From Amylostereum areolatum (Eukaryota; Basidiomycota; Agaricomycetes; Russulales; Stereaceae): a DNA stretch of 64,000 nucleotides. Numbering within the stretch: position 1 is the first letter of the stretch; every line of letters starts with the position of its first letter. Location of the stretch: NCBI GenBank assembly GCA_012932865.1, contig SAXG01000006.1, positions 1,054,001-1,118,000 of the forward strand. The letters are read 5' to 3'. The notes below the pieces were generated by a model that was given only the letters and a program-made list of their open reading frames with translations, did no database searches and was not told the origin of the DNA. Position numbers and translations under genes: made by a program. Below, in pieces: positions 46,804-57,803 of the stretch.

Positions 46804-48708
46804 TTAGAAGATGGTCGCCAGCGCTCCACCTTCGTCGGGCGCGCCCATCGCGTCAAGCGCGCGAACCCCGGGACCGTTCTTTCCAAAGGTGAAGCCAACC
46901 CAAACCCCGCGCGCGAAGGGCTCCTCCTTCTCCCTGACCTTGTCGACGTTGCGCTGCTTCTCCCGTACCTCGGCGTATTTGGCCATGTCTTCGGGCGAGG
47001 TGAAGTCGTCGTAGTAGCCGGTGTCGATCTCGGAGTCGAGCGCGGGCACGAAGGGCGCGGGCGTGGAGCGCAAGTCCTTCCAGCGGACGCGTTCGAAGAA
47101 GGGGTGTGACCTGAGGTCGTCTAGGTTCGAGTACCGGTCGCTGGCCCGCGCGATGAGCCTGTGGGAGGTTGGTTAGGAGGGACGGTGGCGAGGGGTCGGG
47201 ACGAACCGCGTCACGGCGTCCCAGGCGATGTCCGATAGGTTGAAGATGAGGTCTTCGGGCTTGTCGTACTCGGGGCGACGGAGGACTTCGCGCCAGTTCT
47301 TCAGGTTCGTCCACGTCTCCTCTGGCGTGCTTCCGCTGAAGGGCGGGAAACCGGCGAGGAACTCGAACAGGATGCAGCCGAGGGACCAGTAGTCGACGGA
47401 GTAGGTGTACGGCTTGCCGCGGAGGACCTCGGGCGCCATGTAGTCTGGCGAGCCCACGATCGAGTCGGCGTAACGGGGGTCCTCGTTGCGGATCGACCGG
47501 TAGATCGATCGGCGTTCGATGGTCGAGCGGTGGACGACTTGGTTGTCTTTGACTTTGTCCAGCTGGAGAAACGGTTCAGGGACGTCGGGGTGGAGGTGGG
47601 AGAAGGGTTTACCTTGACTTTGAGAGACTCGATGCGTTTAGGGTTGAGGGCGCCGGTTGCGAGACCGAAGTCGGTCAGTTTGACGTGTCCCGAGCCGTCG
47701 ACCAAGAAGTTCTGTGGGATTTATCGTCAGAAAATGTATGGGTGGTGGAGAATAGGCAGTACCTCTGGCTTGAGGTCGCGGTGGATGTAGCCGAGTGAGT
47801 GTAACTCGTTGACGGCGGCAAACATCTCGCTGATGTAGAATCGGGCATGCTCCTCCTTCAGGACGCCAGAGTTGTTCAGCAGCGTGCGGAAGTCGCCTCC
47901 GGGGACATATTCCATGGCCAGGTATACATGCTGAGGATCTTGAAAGGCGTACAAAAGCCGGACCAGCCACGGGGTCTTGGTCGCCGTCAGGATGTCGCGC
48001 TCTACGAGGACGTGGCGGATCTGAGGCGGACGAGGTGAGTGGAGCAACGCGGACGCGGATCGGATGACGTACCTCGTCCATTTTGAACAGCGTTCGTTTG
48101 CGCATCTTTTTCAGCGCGCAGACCTCGCCCGTCTCCTGCTTTCGCGCCAGATACACCTCGCCGTATCCGCCCTGGCCGACCTGCGCGATGATGTGGAACT
48201 GATCGACGCGCAGCTTTGTTCGGCGACGGCGGAGGAGGACACGTTCGCGGCCACAGTACGACTTGAATTCCTTGTTGTATTCGGAGGTGGTGAGTTTTCG
48301 GGAAGCGGTGTCCTCGTCGAACACGGTACGACGTTCTTTCCGAGAGCCGATGTACCCGAGGAGCTGGAAGTAGTAATCGAGAAAGTCTACGATCGGATGA
48401 AAAGCCAAATCAACGGGGTGAATGGGATGAACTGAATGGTGCTCACAAAGTTGGGCCACAGTCGATTTGCGTCTGACTTCCGCGCTCTCTAGCAATTCCC
48501 TCTCCCAGAGTTGAAAGTTGTTCTGCTTGAGTGTTGTCCCAGCTCTTGAGGTCTCCATACGGATATCGTTCCCGAAGGTCATGCCTTTTGCCGTGTTCAT
48601 GTGGATGTCTTGGAGGCCGTATGTCATGCCCTTCGCCGTGTTCATGTGGATATCGCGATAGGTGTCATTTGGGAGGCCGGAGACATCTTTCTTCGGCGAG
48701 CTCGGCAT
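46804..48708 (-). CDS. DBF2: NDR/LATS-type kinase, DBF2/Sid2-like
   Basis: AGC-group serine/threonine kinase of the mitotic exit/septation network. The N-terminal part carries repeated DIHMNTAKGMT units, then the Mob-binding region (LWERELLESAEVRRKS). Kinase domain: glycine loop VGQGGYGEVYLA, catalytic lysine in CALKKM, HRDLKPE / NFLVDGSG, DFGLATGALNP, a spacer insert typical of NDR kinases with the activation segment SIVGSPDYMAPEVL, and the hydrophobic-motif region in DSEIDTGYYDDFTSP. Exon joins near 48020-48075, 47710-47760, 47560-47612 and 47158-47206 keep frame. The start is the first ATG in the frame (48706-48708); the open frame upstream has only a GTG. It diverges from SPC25, 246 bases away. 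Confidence 0.93.
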
Positions 48709-48954
48709 CGAGGGGAAGAGCGACTGGAGTGAGAGAGAGCCGAAAGGAGAGATGGAGGCTTACGCCTGACTGATCAAGAGGAGACGGCGGGGGACTGGGA
48801 GGGATGGAGGTTCTGGTACACGATGTGTTCGAATCTAAATCAGGATGAGCGTAGCCCACGCGTCAGTCACGTGCCGCATTCGCGTCGCGTCGTTCAACTT
48901 CGTGTTGACTTTTCCTTTTGACCACTACATCCTCCATCGCCAGCCCCATACCCA

Positions 48955-49847
48955 TGACCCAGGTCGTACGCACCCCCCAAATTGACCTTGCCGCCCTTTT
49001 GTCCGCTCCGAATCCATCGATCGACTTGAAACTCGAGTCGTACGAAGCCTCTACCCGCAATTTCCTTAAGGCTGTCACCAACTACACGAACCGCTCGGTG
49101 TCCGAGATCACTCAGCACCGCAATGCCTACCACGCAGAAAAGAAGAAGCTGGCGGAACGCTCGCAGCACACCGACGCCGAGATCAGTGCCTTCAAGATGA
49201 AGGAGATAGAGCTGGCCAAACGTGAGTGCGCGCCTGTCTTGTCTTTCGGCGCCGAGATTGACCACTGCATTCCGCATTCAGAGCTCGAGAAGGAGAACGC
49301 GGAGACGAAGGATGCGCGAGACTCCGTCACGGCGAGGACGCGCCAGCTCGCCGCTATACGGGAAGCATGCAGCGCGTTGGACGGGGAGATCGAGCAGCAC
49401 AGATCGGTCGTGATGAATCTTCGTCGAGGTGCGTTCCCTGTTCCCTTTGTGTCCCTCCACGTCTGACAGGGTGGATATACAGAGAAAGGTGCAGAGCGCG
49501 ACAGCCTGGAGGCGCACGCGCAGAGCACTTCGCCAGAGCTGTTTGTGTGCGAAGAAGACCTAGGCTGCTTCATCGAGGGGGTCGGTAGGGACCAGCTATT
49601 AATCCGTTTTGCAGATCTGAGGGCACCGCAAAAGGCGAGGGAGTTTAGTTTAGTTTTAGACATGTCTTCAACAATGTATAGAGGTATGCAGAGGCCGTAT
49701 TACTGTTGTGCCTTGCTGACTGTGTGTACAGTGGTGACCTGTACACCCCCACTCCCCACCATGCCCATCTTGCTGGATGACCTTAATGACAATCGAGATA
49801 TTTTCGCATTCATCAAAGGCATAAGGAAGGGATATCAGAGCATATGA
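48955..49847 (+). CDS. SPC25: Kinetochore protein Spc25 (NDC80 complex)
   Basis: Subunit of the NDC80 complex linking kinetochores to spindle microtubules. MTQVVRTPQIDLAALL leads to a long coiled coil (ASTRNFLKAVTNY, AEKKKLAERSQ, ENAETKDARDSV, LDGEIEQHRSVVMNLRR). The C-terminal globular RWD-like domain follows: FVCEEDLGCFIEGVGRDQLL, REFSLVLDMSS, PLPTMPILLDDLNDNRDIFA, FIKGIRKG. Introns at 49221-49280, 49430-49481 and 49682-49731 join in phase. The stop is at 49845-49847. Length about 240 residues is usual. Confidence 0.93.
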
Positions 49848-50478
49848 GTGGACAACTTCCTTGTATGTAGCCTTATAGTGCACCTGGCCCTCTACATACT
49901 AATAGCTAGTTAGATATCATGACTTCCCCCTGGCATTATCTAACTACAGACAGACAGACAGATAGGTAGATAGTTACAATTCCTTAGGATTGTGTAAAGA
50001 GTGGGGGTTGCAGGGGTGCTTGTAATGCCAAGCAGCCTTGCCTTGGCACTTTCCATTTTCGTTCGGGTGCATCAATCCATCATTTTCTGTTCCTGTGTGC
50101 CTGGCTGGCAACTGATGCCAACCTGCTCTCGCTGTTGACAACAATGATGAGAGCTGCTGGTCATCGACGTGCTTGACATTGAGCCCGTTGTGCTCTGTTG
50201 TGATGCGCACTCTCCCTCTCGCACCCTATCCTATACCCCTGTGTTTACTGTTCTTATCGCACAGCCAGCTAACTGTCACGTATCACTCTTTGTTTGCAGA
50301 CCTCCTACACGCAATGTGTCACAGCATATGACTCTTTTTTGCATCACATGCTCCAACGATGTCATTGCCCGGACTTCCGAGCGGAACCCCATTCCCTTAT
50401 CTATGACATTATCGCTCCGGACTTCCATCCTCCACCCCATAATTCCTTTCTTATTGTCTCCCCCCACTCGCACCACTA
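49848..50478. other. Region between SPC25 and the transposon island
   Basis: 630 bases without a recognised gene. It contains a short (ACAG)n then GATA-type microsatellite at 49945-49972. Base composition becomes less GC-rich. This marks the change from genic DNA to transposon DNA. Confidence 0.5.
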
Positions 50479-52261
50479 CATCAGCAAAACTCTGAGTACT
50501 TGACAGGCCCTTGGGGCCCTTGGGCAAGGCCCCCAAGGGCCCAAGCCCCAAGTAACATGTGCCTTGCCCAAGCCGGGTCACTTACTGGTCCAAGGTCACA
50601 TTTGCCTTGGGAGGTGCCTTGGGCACACTTGGCAAGTAGACCTCAAGGTCATGAAGGTCAGGGCCCAGAAGCTCCAAGCCAGGTTTGAATGCCCAAGGAC
50701 ATAGTCAAGTAGCTTCAGATTCTGCAAGGAGCTCCCAAGGCATATGCAAGTTGTTTTGTTGCACACAGTTTTGGGGTTCAAAAAGAATTCATCATTCAAT
50801 ATTCAATATATCAGGTACATGGGAAACACTATAAGACAGGTACAACTACATAGCAATGACAGAGATCAAAGACAAAGCCTGATTACAGAAATTAAAACAA
50901 GTTGAATGGGGAAAGTGAGCACTGACTGAACCCCATAGGCATGCAAGCATTGAGGACAGTGCCAAGGGCGACAAGAACAAGGTGACAGGGACACTGATAA
51001 TGGGGTGCCACGTGCGTCGAGAACAAAGTGCCACACATCGAGAACGAGGTGGTGAGGACAGGCGCAAGGGCAGCAAGGGCAGATAGAGTGCCGGGGGCGG
51101 CGTGAAGATAGCGGTGGGGGCGACAAGCACATAGTGGCGAGGGTGGCAAAAATTGAGTGGCAGGGCATTGAGGACGAGGTAGCAGAGCCACTGAGGATGA
51201 AGCGTTGGGGCGTCGAGGGCGTGGCGGCGAGCGTGGGCGCATCGAGGCCCATGGTTACGAGAACGGGGGTGGGGTCATTGAGAACGGGGGTGGAGTCGTC
51301 GAGAACGGCAGTGGGTCGTCAAGAACGGCAGTGGGGTCGTCGAGAACGGAGGCGGAAGGGTTGACGGCACAGGCTTGGAGGCGTCGGGAGCGTCGCAGAC
51401 GTGGTGATGAGGGCGTTGACGATGTGGCGGTGGAGGCGTCGACAACAGCATGGCTGAAGCGTCAAGGACGGAGCGGCAGGGGCATTGAGGGCGGGACGGT
51501 GGGGAGCCGAACATCGAGGGCGACGCAACACGTGGGCGCCTGGGCGTTGAGAGCGACATGTGTGCACATTGAAGACGCCACGACGCGCAGACGTTGAGCA
51601 CAAGGGGACATGAGCAATGAGGGAGCAGCTGTTGAGCGCGACAAGAGCGTGGAGGTTGAGAGTGCGGTGGCCGTGGCATTTATGACGTGGCTGACGGCAG
51701 GGGTGGAGAGGGTGAGGGCGAGGGTGAGGGCGGTGGCGTCGAAAATGACGAGTTGGTGCGTGACGTAGCAGTGGGGGAAGTGAGTTGGAGCGGTGACGGC
51801 GATGGTGACGGTATGTAGACGAGGACGATGGCGACGGTGACGACGGTGACAGCGATGGCAACGGTGGCGATGAGGTCGACGGTGGCGGCAGTGGCGGCGG
51901 AGGCAACAACAACAACAAATGACATCGTGGTCGAAGACAAGGAGAGGAAGGACGATGTGGCGTCGATCAACGAAAATGGCAGCTCACGTGACCATCTGTG
52001 TCGACAATTCACCAAGTCGCGAGAAGTCCCGACTTAGCATTTGTTGAGACTTAAGTTTTATGTGTATGCAAGGCATTGACTAAAATTCCAAGTATCCAAG
52101 TAAACTATAAAAACTCCAAGGGCAATTCCAAGACACATTAATTTCACCCAAGGCTGCAAGTAGATTTATTCCAAGGCCAAGGTCTTCTAAGGCAAATCTC
52201 TAAGTCCAAGGTGCTCGCTCCAAGTCCAAGGACACCTCAAATACTCAGAGTTTTGCTGATG
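50479..52261. mobile_element. 1.78 kb non-autonomous TIR element with TA duplication
   Basis: Ends: 50479-50503 (CATCAGCAAAACTCTGAG...) and 52237-52261, inverted repeats of 25 bases with one mismatch, each flanked by TA (50477-50478, 52262-52263). Inside the ends are arrays of CTTGG/CCAAG words: on the left in palindromic clusters (50505-50720), on the right repeated about a dozen times as CCAAG (52085-52235). The centre (50880-51960) is G-rich and repetitive on the plus strand with no transposase-like frame. The TA flanks suggest a Tc1/mariner or pogo-type cut-and-paste element that carries no transposase. Confidence 0.75.
51260..51358 (+). repeat. Tandem repeat, about 20 bp x 5, inside TIR element
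   Basis: Units of the form GAGAACGGCAGTGGGTCGTC start at 51260, 51280, 51301, 51321 and 51342 with small differences. It lies in the G-rich core of the TIR element. Confidence 0.7.
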
Positions 52262-52263
52262 TA

Positions 52264-52728
52264 TTGCATCGCATCGCACCATCGTTCTTACCTGTATATA
52301 AGGACAGTGTTTCTCTTCCCTTTTCCCCAGACTGTCCATCTTGTCGTACAGTACTGTAGCCTGTGTTGCACTACCCTAGGCCTGACACTCTCGAATTTAT
52401 TTGTTCTCTCTCGCTCCTCTCATCGTTGCGACTTAGGTGGTTCCCTCGGTCTCATAAACTGTGTTTCTGACACCTGGACAGTCTCCCCTACACCTACCTC
52501 GCACCTCTCTCCCCACCTACACCACGGATCTCCCAAACACACCGGTCTTCCTCCCATTCAACGGAAAACCAATCACCCCCTGAGACGATGCACCGCTTCC
52601 CTACCCCTGGTCCGACACTGTCACTGTTAACTGCCTCGTCCCCATCTAGAACCTCTGCAAGAAGAACCCGTGGACTGCACATGGTCTCAACTTCTGCATC
52701 TTCAAGTGGAGGTGGCATAAGGATCACG
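52264..52728 (-). pseudogene. Right part of a broken minus-strand ORF (unknown)
   Basis: On the minus strand the frame from 52727 to 52494 encodes 77 protein-like residues (for example GGDWFSVEWEEDRCVWE). It lines up with the minus-strand frame at 58892-59283 on the other side of the copia element, so the copia insertion appears to have split one ORF. No family is recognised. The rest of this stretch (52264-52493) has no clear feature. Confidence 0.35.
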
Positions 52729-52733
52729 GTACG

Positions 52734-53205
52734 TGTTAAACAGACTTATCCAAGTCAGTGAGACGCTCAGTCGAAGGGATACTTCGAGTTATATATTATA
52801 CCTTATCCAAGTCAGTGAGACGCTATAGTAAGGTAAGTAAGCAAGAGAGAAATAAGTGGAAGGTATAAAGGTTTGCTCACCTCAGTCGAAGGGATACTTT
52901 GAGTGAGGAGGCAGGACGAAATATGAGAGCCTTATATACCCTAACCGCTGTGCCATAAGAGCCAATCATAAAAGCCATAAGAAAGTGGTGCCATAGTGTA
53001 GCATAATTAATCAGCGCCAAGAGTGCGCTCAGTCATCCACCACAGCTTTCATGTGAAAGTGTACAGTAAGAATCACATGCTCCGCACAGCCTCGCACAGC
53101 CGATTCCATATTGTTCCGGTTCTTCCCAGAACCTTCCGTTCCTTTCCGTCACATATTACATAATGTAGTTGAAGCTAGAGATCGTCCGCATTACTATCTT
53201 CAACA
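52734..53205 (-). repeat. 3' LTR of the copia element
   Basis: 472 bases, same length as 58415-58886, differing at 8 sites. Next to it on the inside is the polypurine tract. Confidence 0.97.
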
Positions 53206-53214
53206 CTCCCACTT
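53206..53214 (-). promoter_or_regulatory. Polypurine tract of the copia element
   Basis: Minus-strand AAGTGGGAG directly before the 3' LTR, the usual plus-strand DNA primer site in reverse transcription. Confidence 0.75.
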
Positions 53215-53231
53215 AATGGGATGATCGAAAG

Positions 53232-56200
53232 CTAGCGACTCTCTTTTGCTTCCACTAAACCCATCCGACCACTCAAACGGATGTGTGTGTCATAAGGGAC
53301 AGGCTTGGTCAGAGCATCTGCCACTATATCCGCTGAAGGGGCATGTACCAAGGAAACCAATCCATCATTGACGCATTCCCGAATGTAATGCCAACGAATA
53401 TCAATGTGCTTTAGACTTTTACCAGGGACAGGGTTCTGTGCGCTAATAAGTGCGCCCTGGTTGTCACCATACAAGGTAAAAGGCACTTGACTCGGGTAGC
53501 CGATCTCTTGATAGAGGTTCCTGTACCAAGCTATCTGCTTTGCTGCTTCTGCCATTGCAACGTACTCCGCTTCATGGGTAGAATGGGATATCAACTTCTG
53601 CTTCTTTGACATCCAGGCGATGGCGCCGCCGGAGTAGATGAAGACATATGCAGATGTCGAGTGACAATTATCCCTATTCTCCGCCCAATCCGCATCAGAG
53701 AAACCAAATAGCTTGTCCTTCACTTTGCCATTGTAGCGAATGCGATAGTCCTGTGTACCAACAATGTACCGCAGAACGTACTTCGCCGCTTTCAGATGGG
53801 CCAAAGTGGGGTTCGAGCTGAACTGTGCCAGCCGTGTGACCGCATACGCAATGTCCGGACGAGAACCAATGGCGATGTACATGAGACTGCCAATGAGAGA
53901 CTGGTAGTACGTCCTAGTGTGCGGGTCTGCGTCTTCGGTTGCCTTTTCAAGGACAATACCGGATGGCAGGGGAGTGCAAGTGGGGTTCGCTTCAGACATC
54001 TCGAAACGGGCAAGCATTTCTGCTATGTTCCACTTTTGATCTATCTCGATTGTCTTCTGCTTTCTGTCGCGAATGATTCGAATCCCAAGGAAAGAAGATA
54101 ATTCCCCTAGGTCCGTCATCTCAAACCGACTAGCGATGGCACTTTTGATATGCTTGATTTCACTAAGCGAGTTCCCCATTAACGCCATGTTGTCGACATA
54201 CAGTATCAAAATGATGACTGTGTTCCCCTCCTGTCGACGATAGAGGTATAATCCCGTGTCCGAATAAGTACGGACGAAGCCCAACTCCTTCAGGAGTGCG
54301 TCAATTACTGTGTTCCACTGCCTAGCAGCTTGTTTAAGACCATAGATGGCCTTAAGTAGTAAGACAACTTTCTCCGGATGTGCAGGATCTACGAAACCTT
54401 CCGGTTGCTCCATGTAGATTTCTTCCTCCAGTTTCCCATGCAGGAACGCCGACTTGACATCCATGCCATGTATTTCCCAATCTTCTTGCGCGGCCAACGC
54501 AAGGCAGAAACGAATTGTTTCGAACCGGGCAACGGGGCTGAAGGTTTCCGTGTAATCCTTGCCGTACTCCTGTTTGAAGCCTCTAGCGACCATGCGAGCA
54601 CAAAATAGCGTGTCTGATTTACGCTTGAAGACCCATTTGCAAGTGATAACATTTGCATCCTTGAGTCTGTCCACCAATCTCCAAGTTCCCATTTTGTCTA
54701 GCGCATTTTTCTCATATTGACACGCTTCCCTCCACTGCGCCGCTTCGCGTGATGCCATTGCTTCCCCAAAAGACTGTGGGTCAGGCGATGCTGCTGTATC
54801 CAGCAAAGCCAAAAGCGAAAGCATCCCTCCCATTATGTGATGACGACCTCCTCGTCTGCCTATAGTCGCATCCACCTGGCTAGACCTCCCTGCACCATGC
54901 GCATTATCTGGATTATTATAGTGTGGGTTCAAACCTGCACGATTCCGCCATGGCCTTTGTTCAGGCGTGACAGGCTCATGCGAAGGTGGGGAGTAGTCTG
55001 CATATGGGGGGTTTGCCAGAGCGTCGTGGTACCGACTAGTTTGAGGAGTTTGTGGGAGCGGTGTAACTCCCACTGCAGGAGTACGCGGTGGAGTTTGTGG
55101 TGGTGAAGGGGATGGAGAAAGGGTGGTGAGGTCAGAGATGACAGACTCCGTCTCCTTGACCTCTTCCTCTTCGTGCTCGGACGGTGGGGTTTCAACTTCT
55201 TCCTCACCACTGTCTTTCTTTTCTTCGTCTGCTGCAGGACCAGGATCGGCTTGAGTAGGTGCCGATGGTCGAGCGTAACGATGCTTCTCAGGAATTTCGA
55301 CATCTGGAACTAAATCTTCCAGACGCACAACAGGTGGCGGCTGAACCGGAGCTGGCAAACTTGGTTTCGCCGGGAAAGAGGTTTTGTCAAAGTCTACCTC
55401 GCCATAGGCAGCAATGACCATGGTTCTCTTTTCCTTTACCCACAACCGATACCCACTGGCACCGGGTTCATAGCCAATGAACGTCGCAGGGAATGTCTTT
55501 CCTTGTAGCTTGTGATGTTTGTCCCTGACTATGAATGCCTTAGCAGCGCAACCAAATACCCTAAGGTACATGACATTGGGAATATCCTTTCCCTTTGTCC
55601 AGCGCTCAAGCGGAGTGTGCCACTGTTGGATCCGAGTCGGTGTACGATTGTAGATGTGGACAGCAGCTTCAACTGCATACTGCCAGAATCCTAAGCTAAG
55701 GCCAGCGTGGTGAAGCATAGCCATCGCCTTTTCAAGGATTGTACGATTGAATCGTTCCGCTCGTCCATTAAGTTGTGGCGTATACGGCACAGACATGTGA
55801 TGCTCTATTCCCAGTTCTTTGAACCGATCCTCGAGTTCCCGACTAGTGAACTCCCCTCCATGATCGGAGTGGAAGATTCCTATCTTTTTGCCCATCTGAT
55901 TTTTGGCCCACGCTCTGAAGTGCTCGAACACTTTCACGAACTCGCTTTTTGCCTTCAGATAGTAGATAGCACCAAAAGACGAACTGTCATCGAGGAACGT
56001 AGCCATATAGGTATTTCCTTGGATCGATTTTATACGCATGGGTCCTGCTAGGTCAGAATGAATCTTTCCCAACACCCGCGTAGCACGTTTCTCTGAAACC
56101 GGGAATGTTTGACGTGTTGACTTTCCCATCTGACAACCATGGCAGTGATCAGAGGGACGAGATGCTGGGTCAACGTGCACTCCTTTGACAACATCTGGTG

Positions 56201-57803
56201 TTAACTTTGTGAGTGTACCATGAGAGATGTGTCCAAAATGTTGGTGCATAATGTCCGCCGTAGTCATTTTGACCTTCTCCGCTTTTGCCGAGTTGACCAT
56301 TACTATGGGCGCAGGGTGTAACATGATCCAGTATACATTTTCCTGCTTTGTGACGTGCCCCACAGTAGTGTCTCCCTTTGAAATGGTACATCTGCCAGAC
56401 CCACGGAGTTCAATGGTGAAACCCTGTTCCTCAAGCATGCCGACCGAAATGAACTGGTGCATAGCGAGAGGGGCATGGAGGACCTTGTTCAGGGTAACCT
56501 CCATTCGTTTCCCTTCAACAACAGAGACCGCACGCACCGTGCCAATGCCTATATAGGTCATCTGGCCACCGTTTCCGAGTGTTATTGGACGCAAGTCCTT
56601 TAACGGTATGTACGACTCGAAATCGCCTTGGTGCGGGGTTACATGTTCTGAACAGCCAGAATCCAACGTCCAACGGGTGTGCCCAGGGGCGATATACCAG
56701 GAAACCTTCATGTCATTGGCGTCCGAAGACAAAGACACCTGCAAGGTATTTACAGTAGGTCTCCCGCTGCCGCCCCCTCCACCTTTCTTCTTCGCCTCTT
56801 CCTCATCCTTCTTGCGCTTGCGACATTCAGCCCTTTTGTGGCCAGGCTTGTCGCAGTAGTAACATTTGAGGTCCTTGTTATTTTTCTTCTGCGCAGATGA
56901 CGACGATGAGAATCCTCCTCCCTTTCCTTTTCCTCCTGCCTTGGAGAACACGAGGGTAGCGACTTTACCCTTGCGACGAGACTCCTCCTCGATGATGCGA
57001 ATGAAGATGTCTTCAGAATTTGCCTTGGTGATGTCAGGGAAGGAGTTGAGGATGACAGGAACTAACTCCTGGAAGGAGTCAGGGAGAGCCTTGAGGATGA
57101 CGAAGGCGTGGAACATGTCGGATAGTCCGAGACCATTATCGCCTAGGATATTGTACTCCTCCGTCATCTTGTCGATTTGAGGACGAAGGGGTTCCGACTC
57201 GGATAGGTGATGTTGTTGGTAGAGATCAAAGCTGGTGAATGCGGTCATGATGCCAGGTCTGGAGTAGATCCCCTCCAGGACCTCCCAGGCGCCATAGGAC
57301 AATGTGCAGTACTCTATCTTGCTGCGCACGGCAGTGACGCAAGCAAGCTTGAGAAGACCGAAGGCTGCATCATCATCGTCTTCCCAGTCTCCTCTGACTT
57401 CATTGTAGTCTTTGCCAGAGAGAGTGGAGAGTTCTAACTTGGGTGCCAATGTAATTTGGATGGTAAGTTCACCCTTGGCTTCCGCATCCTTCTTCTTCTT
57501 CTCAAAGCCAGTAATCTCTGTGCTCGTCGAGGGACGAGGCTTCTGGCCATTGACGACGCGCCACAGTTTCCTGCTCTGCAGCAGATCCTGCATGTTGCGC
57601 AACCAGGATTTCCAGTTTGTCGCATCAAGTTTGACGAAGCTGGAAGGGAGCAAGTTTGAAGACATGATAAGCCTGGTGGTGATAATCTGGGTTGAGGAGC
57701 GGTCAGACCCAGATCCCCAAAGTCGCAAAGAGGCAGCAACCCTCCCCTGTGTCTGTACTCTAAACCAGAAACCCAAAGGTTCCTGCTCTGCCTCGATGTC
57801 CAT
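53232..57803 (-). CDS. Copia Gag-Pol polyprotein (uninterrupted)
   Basis: One open frame of up to 1523 codons; ATG 57663-57665 (MSSNLLPSSFVKLDATN) is the likelier Gag start, the ATG at 57803 an upstream alternative in frame. Order: Gag (UBN2-like) to about residue 300; zinc knuckle CYYCDKPGHKRAEC; protease WTLDSGCSEH; pre-integrase HQHFGHISHGTL with HX3H-CX2C zinc site; integrase core with FLDDSSS, HSDHGGEF and NGRAERFNR (DDE); reverse transcriptase ending in ILYVDNMAL; RNase H with YGDNQGAL and KHIDIRWHYIRE. No internal stop. The reverse transcriptase motif reads YVDN instead of the usual YVDD (Asn codon at 54189-54191), which could mean a dead or changed enzyme. It is flanked by its own LTRs. 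Confidence 0.95.
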   Translation of the reverse strand: MDIEAEQEPLGFWFRVQTQGRVAASLRLWGSGSDRSSTQIITTRLIMSSNLLPSSFVKLDATNWKSWLRNMQDLLQSRKLWRVVNGQKPRPSTSTEITGFEKKKKDAEAKGELTIQITLAPKLELSTLSGKDYNEVRGDWEDDDDAAFGLLKLACVTAVRSKIEYCTLSYGAWEVLEGIYSRPGIMTAFTSFDLYQQHHLSESEPLRPQIDKMTEEYNILGDNGLGLSDMFHAFVILKALPDSFQELVPVILNSFPDITKANSEDIFIRIIEEESRRKGKVATLVFSKAGGKGKGGGFSSSSSAQKKNNKDLKCYYCDKPGHKRAECRKRKKDEEEAKKKGGGGGSGRPTVNTLQVSLSSDANDMKVSWYIAPGHTRWTLDSGCSEHVTPHQGDFESYIPLKDLRPITLGNGGQMTYIGIGTVRAVSVVEGKRMEVTLNKVLHAPLAMHQFISVGMLEEQGFTIELRGSGRCTISKGDTTVGHVTKQENVYWIMLHPAPIVMVNSAKAEKVKMTTADIMHQHFGHISHGTLTKLTPDVVKGVHVDPASRPSDHCHGCQMGKSTRQTFPVSEKRATRVLGKIHSDLAGPMRIKSIQGNTYMATFLDDSSSFGAIYYLKAKSEFVKVFEHFRAWAKNQMGKKIGIFHSDHGGEFTSRELEDRFKELGIEHHMSVPYTPQLNGRAERFNRTILEKAMAMLHHAGLSLGFWQYAVEAAVHIYNRTPTRIQQWHTPLERWTKGKDIPNVMYLRVFGCAAKAFIVRDKHHKLQGKTFPATFIGYEPGASGYRLWVKEKRTMVIAAYGEVDFDKTSFPAKPSLPAPVQPPPVVRLEDLVPDVEIPEKHRYARPSAPTQADPGPAADEEKKDSGEEEVETPPSEHEEEEVKETESVISDLTTLSPSPSPPQTPPRTPAVGVTPLPQTPQTSRYHDALANPPYADYSPPSHEPVTPEQRPWRNRAGLNPHYNNPDNAHGAGRSSQVDATIGRRGGRHHIMGGMLSLLALLDTAASPDPQSFGEAMASREAAQWREACQYEKNALDKMGTWRLVDRLKDANVITCKWVFKRKSDTLFCARMVARGFKQEYGKDYTETFSPVARFETIRFCLALAAQEDWEIHGMDVKSAFLHGKLEEEIYMEQPEGFVDPAHPEKVVLLLKAIYGLKQAARQWNTVIDALLKELGFVRTYSDTGLYLYRRQEGNTVIILILYVDNMALMGNSLSEIKHIKSAIASRFEMTDLGELSSFLGIRIIRDRKQKTIEIDQKWNIAEMLARFEMSEANPTCTPLPSGIVLEKATEDADPHTRTYYQSLIGSLMYIAIGSRPDIAYAVTRLAQFSSNPTLAHLKAAKYVLRYIVGTQDYRIRYNGKVKDKLFGFSDADWAENRDNCHSTSAYVFIYSGGAIAWMSKKQKLISHSTHEAEYVAMAEAAKQIAWYRNLYQEIGYPSQVPFTLYGDNQGALISAQNPVPGKSLKHIDIRWHYIRECVNDGLVSLVHAPSADIVADALTKPVPYDTHIRLSGRMGLVEAKESR

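Noticed and set aside
48709..48859. An upstream start for the DBF2-like kinase in an open frame reaching 48859
   Set aside because: That frame begins with GTG, not ATG. A spliced 5' exon is possible, but the ATG at 48706-48708 needs no such assumption.
51205..51918. Long ORFs on both strands inside the TIR element
   Set aside because: They come from G-rich tandem-like sequence, overlap each other and have repetitive, non-globular translations.
50479..52261. CACTA-type transposon, because CACTACATCAGC occurs at the left end
   Set aside because: The right end reads CAATACATCAGC in inverse and no 2-3 base duplication fits; TA flanks with CATCAGC ends fit both sides.
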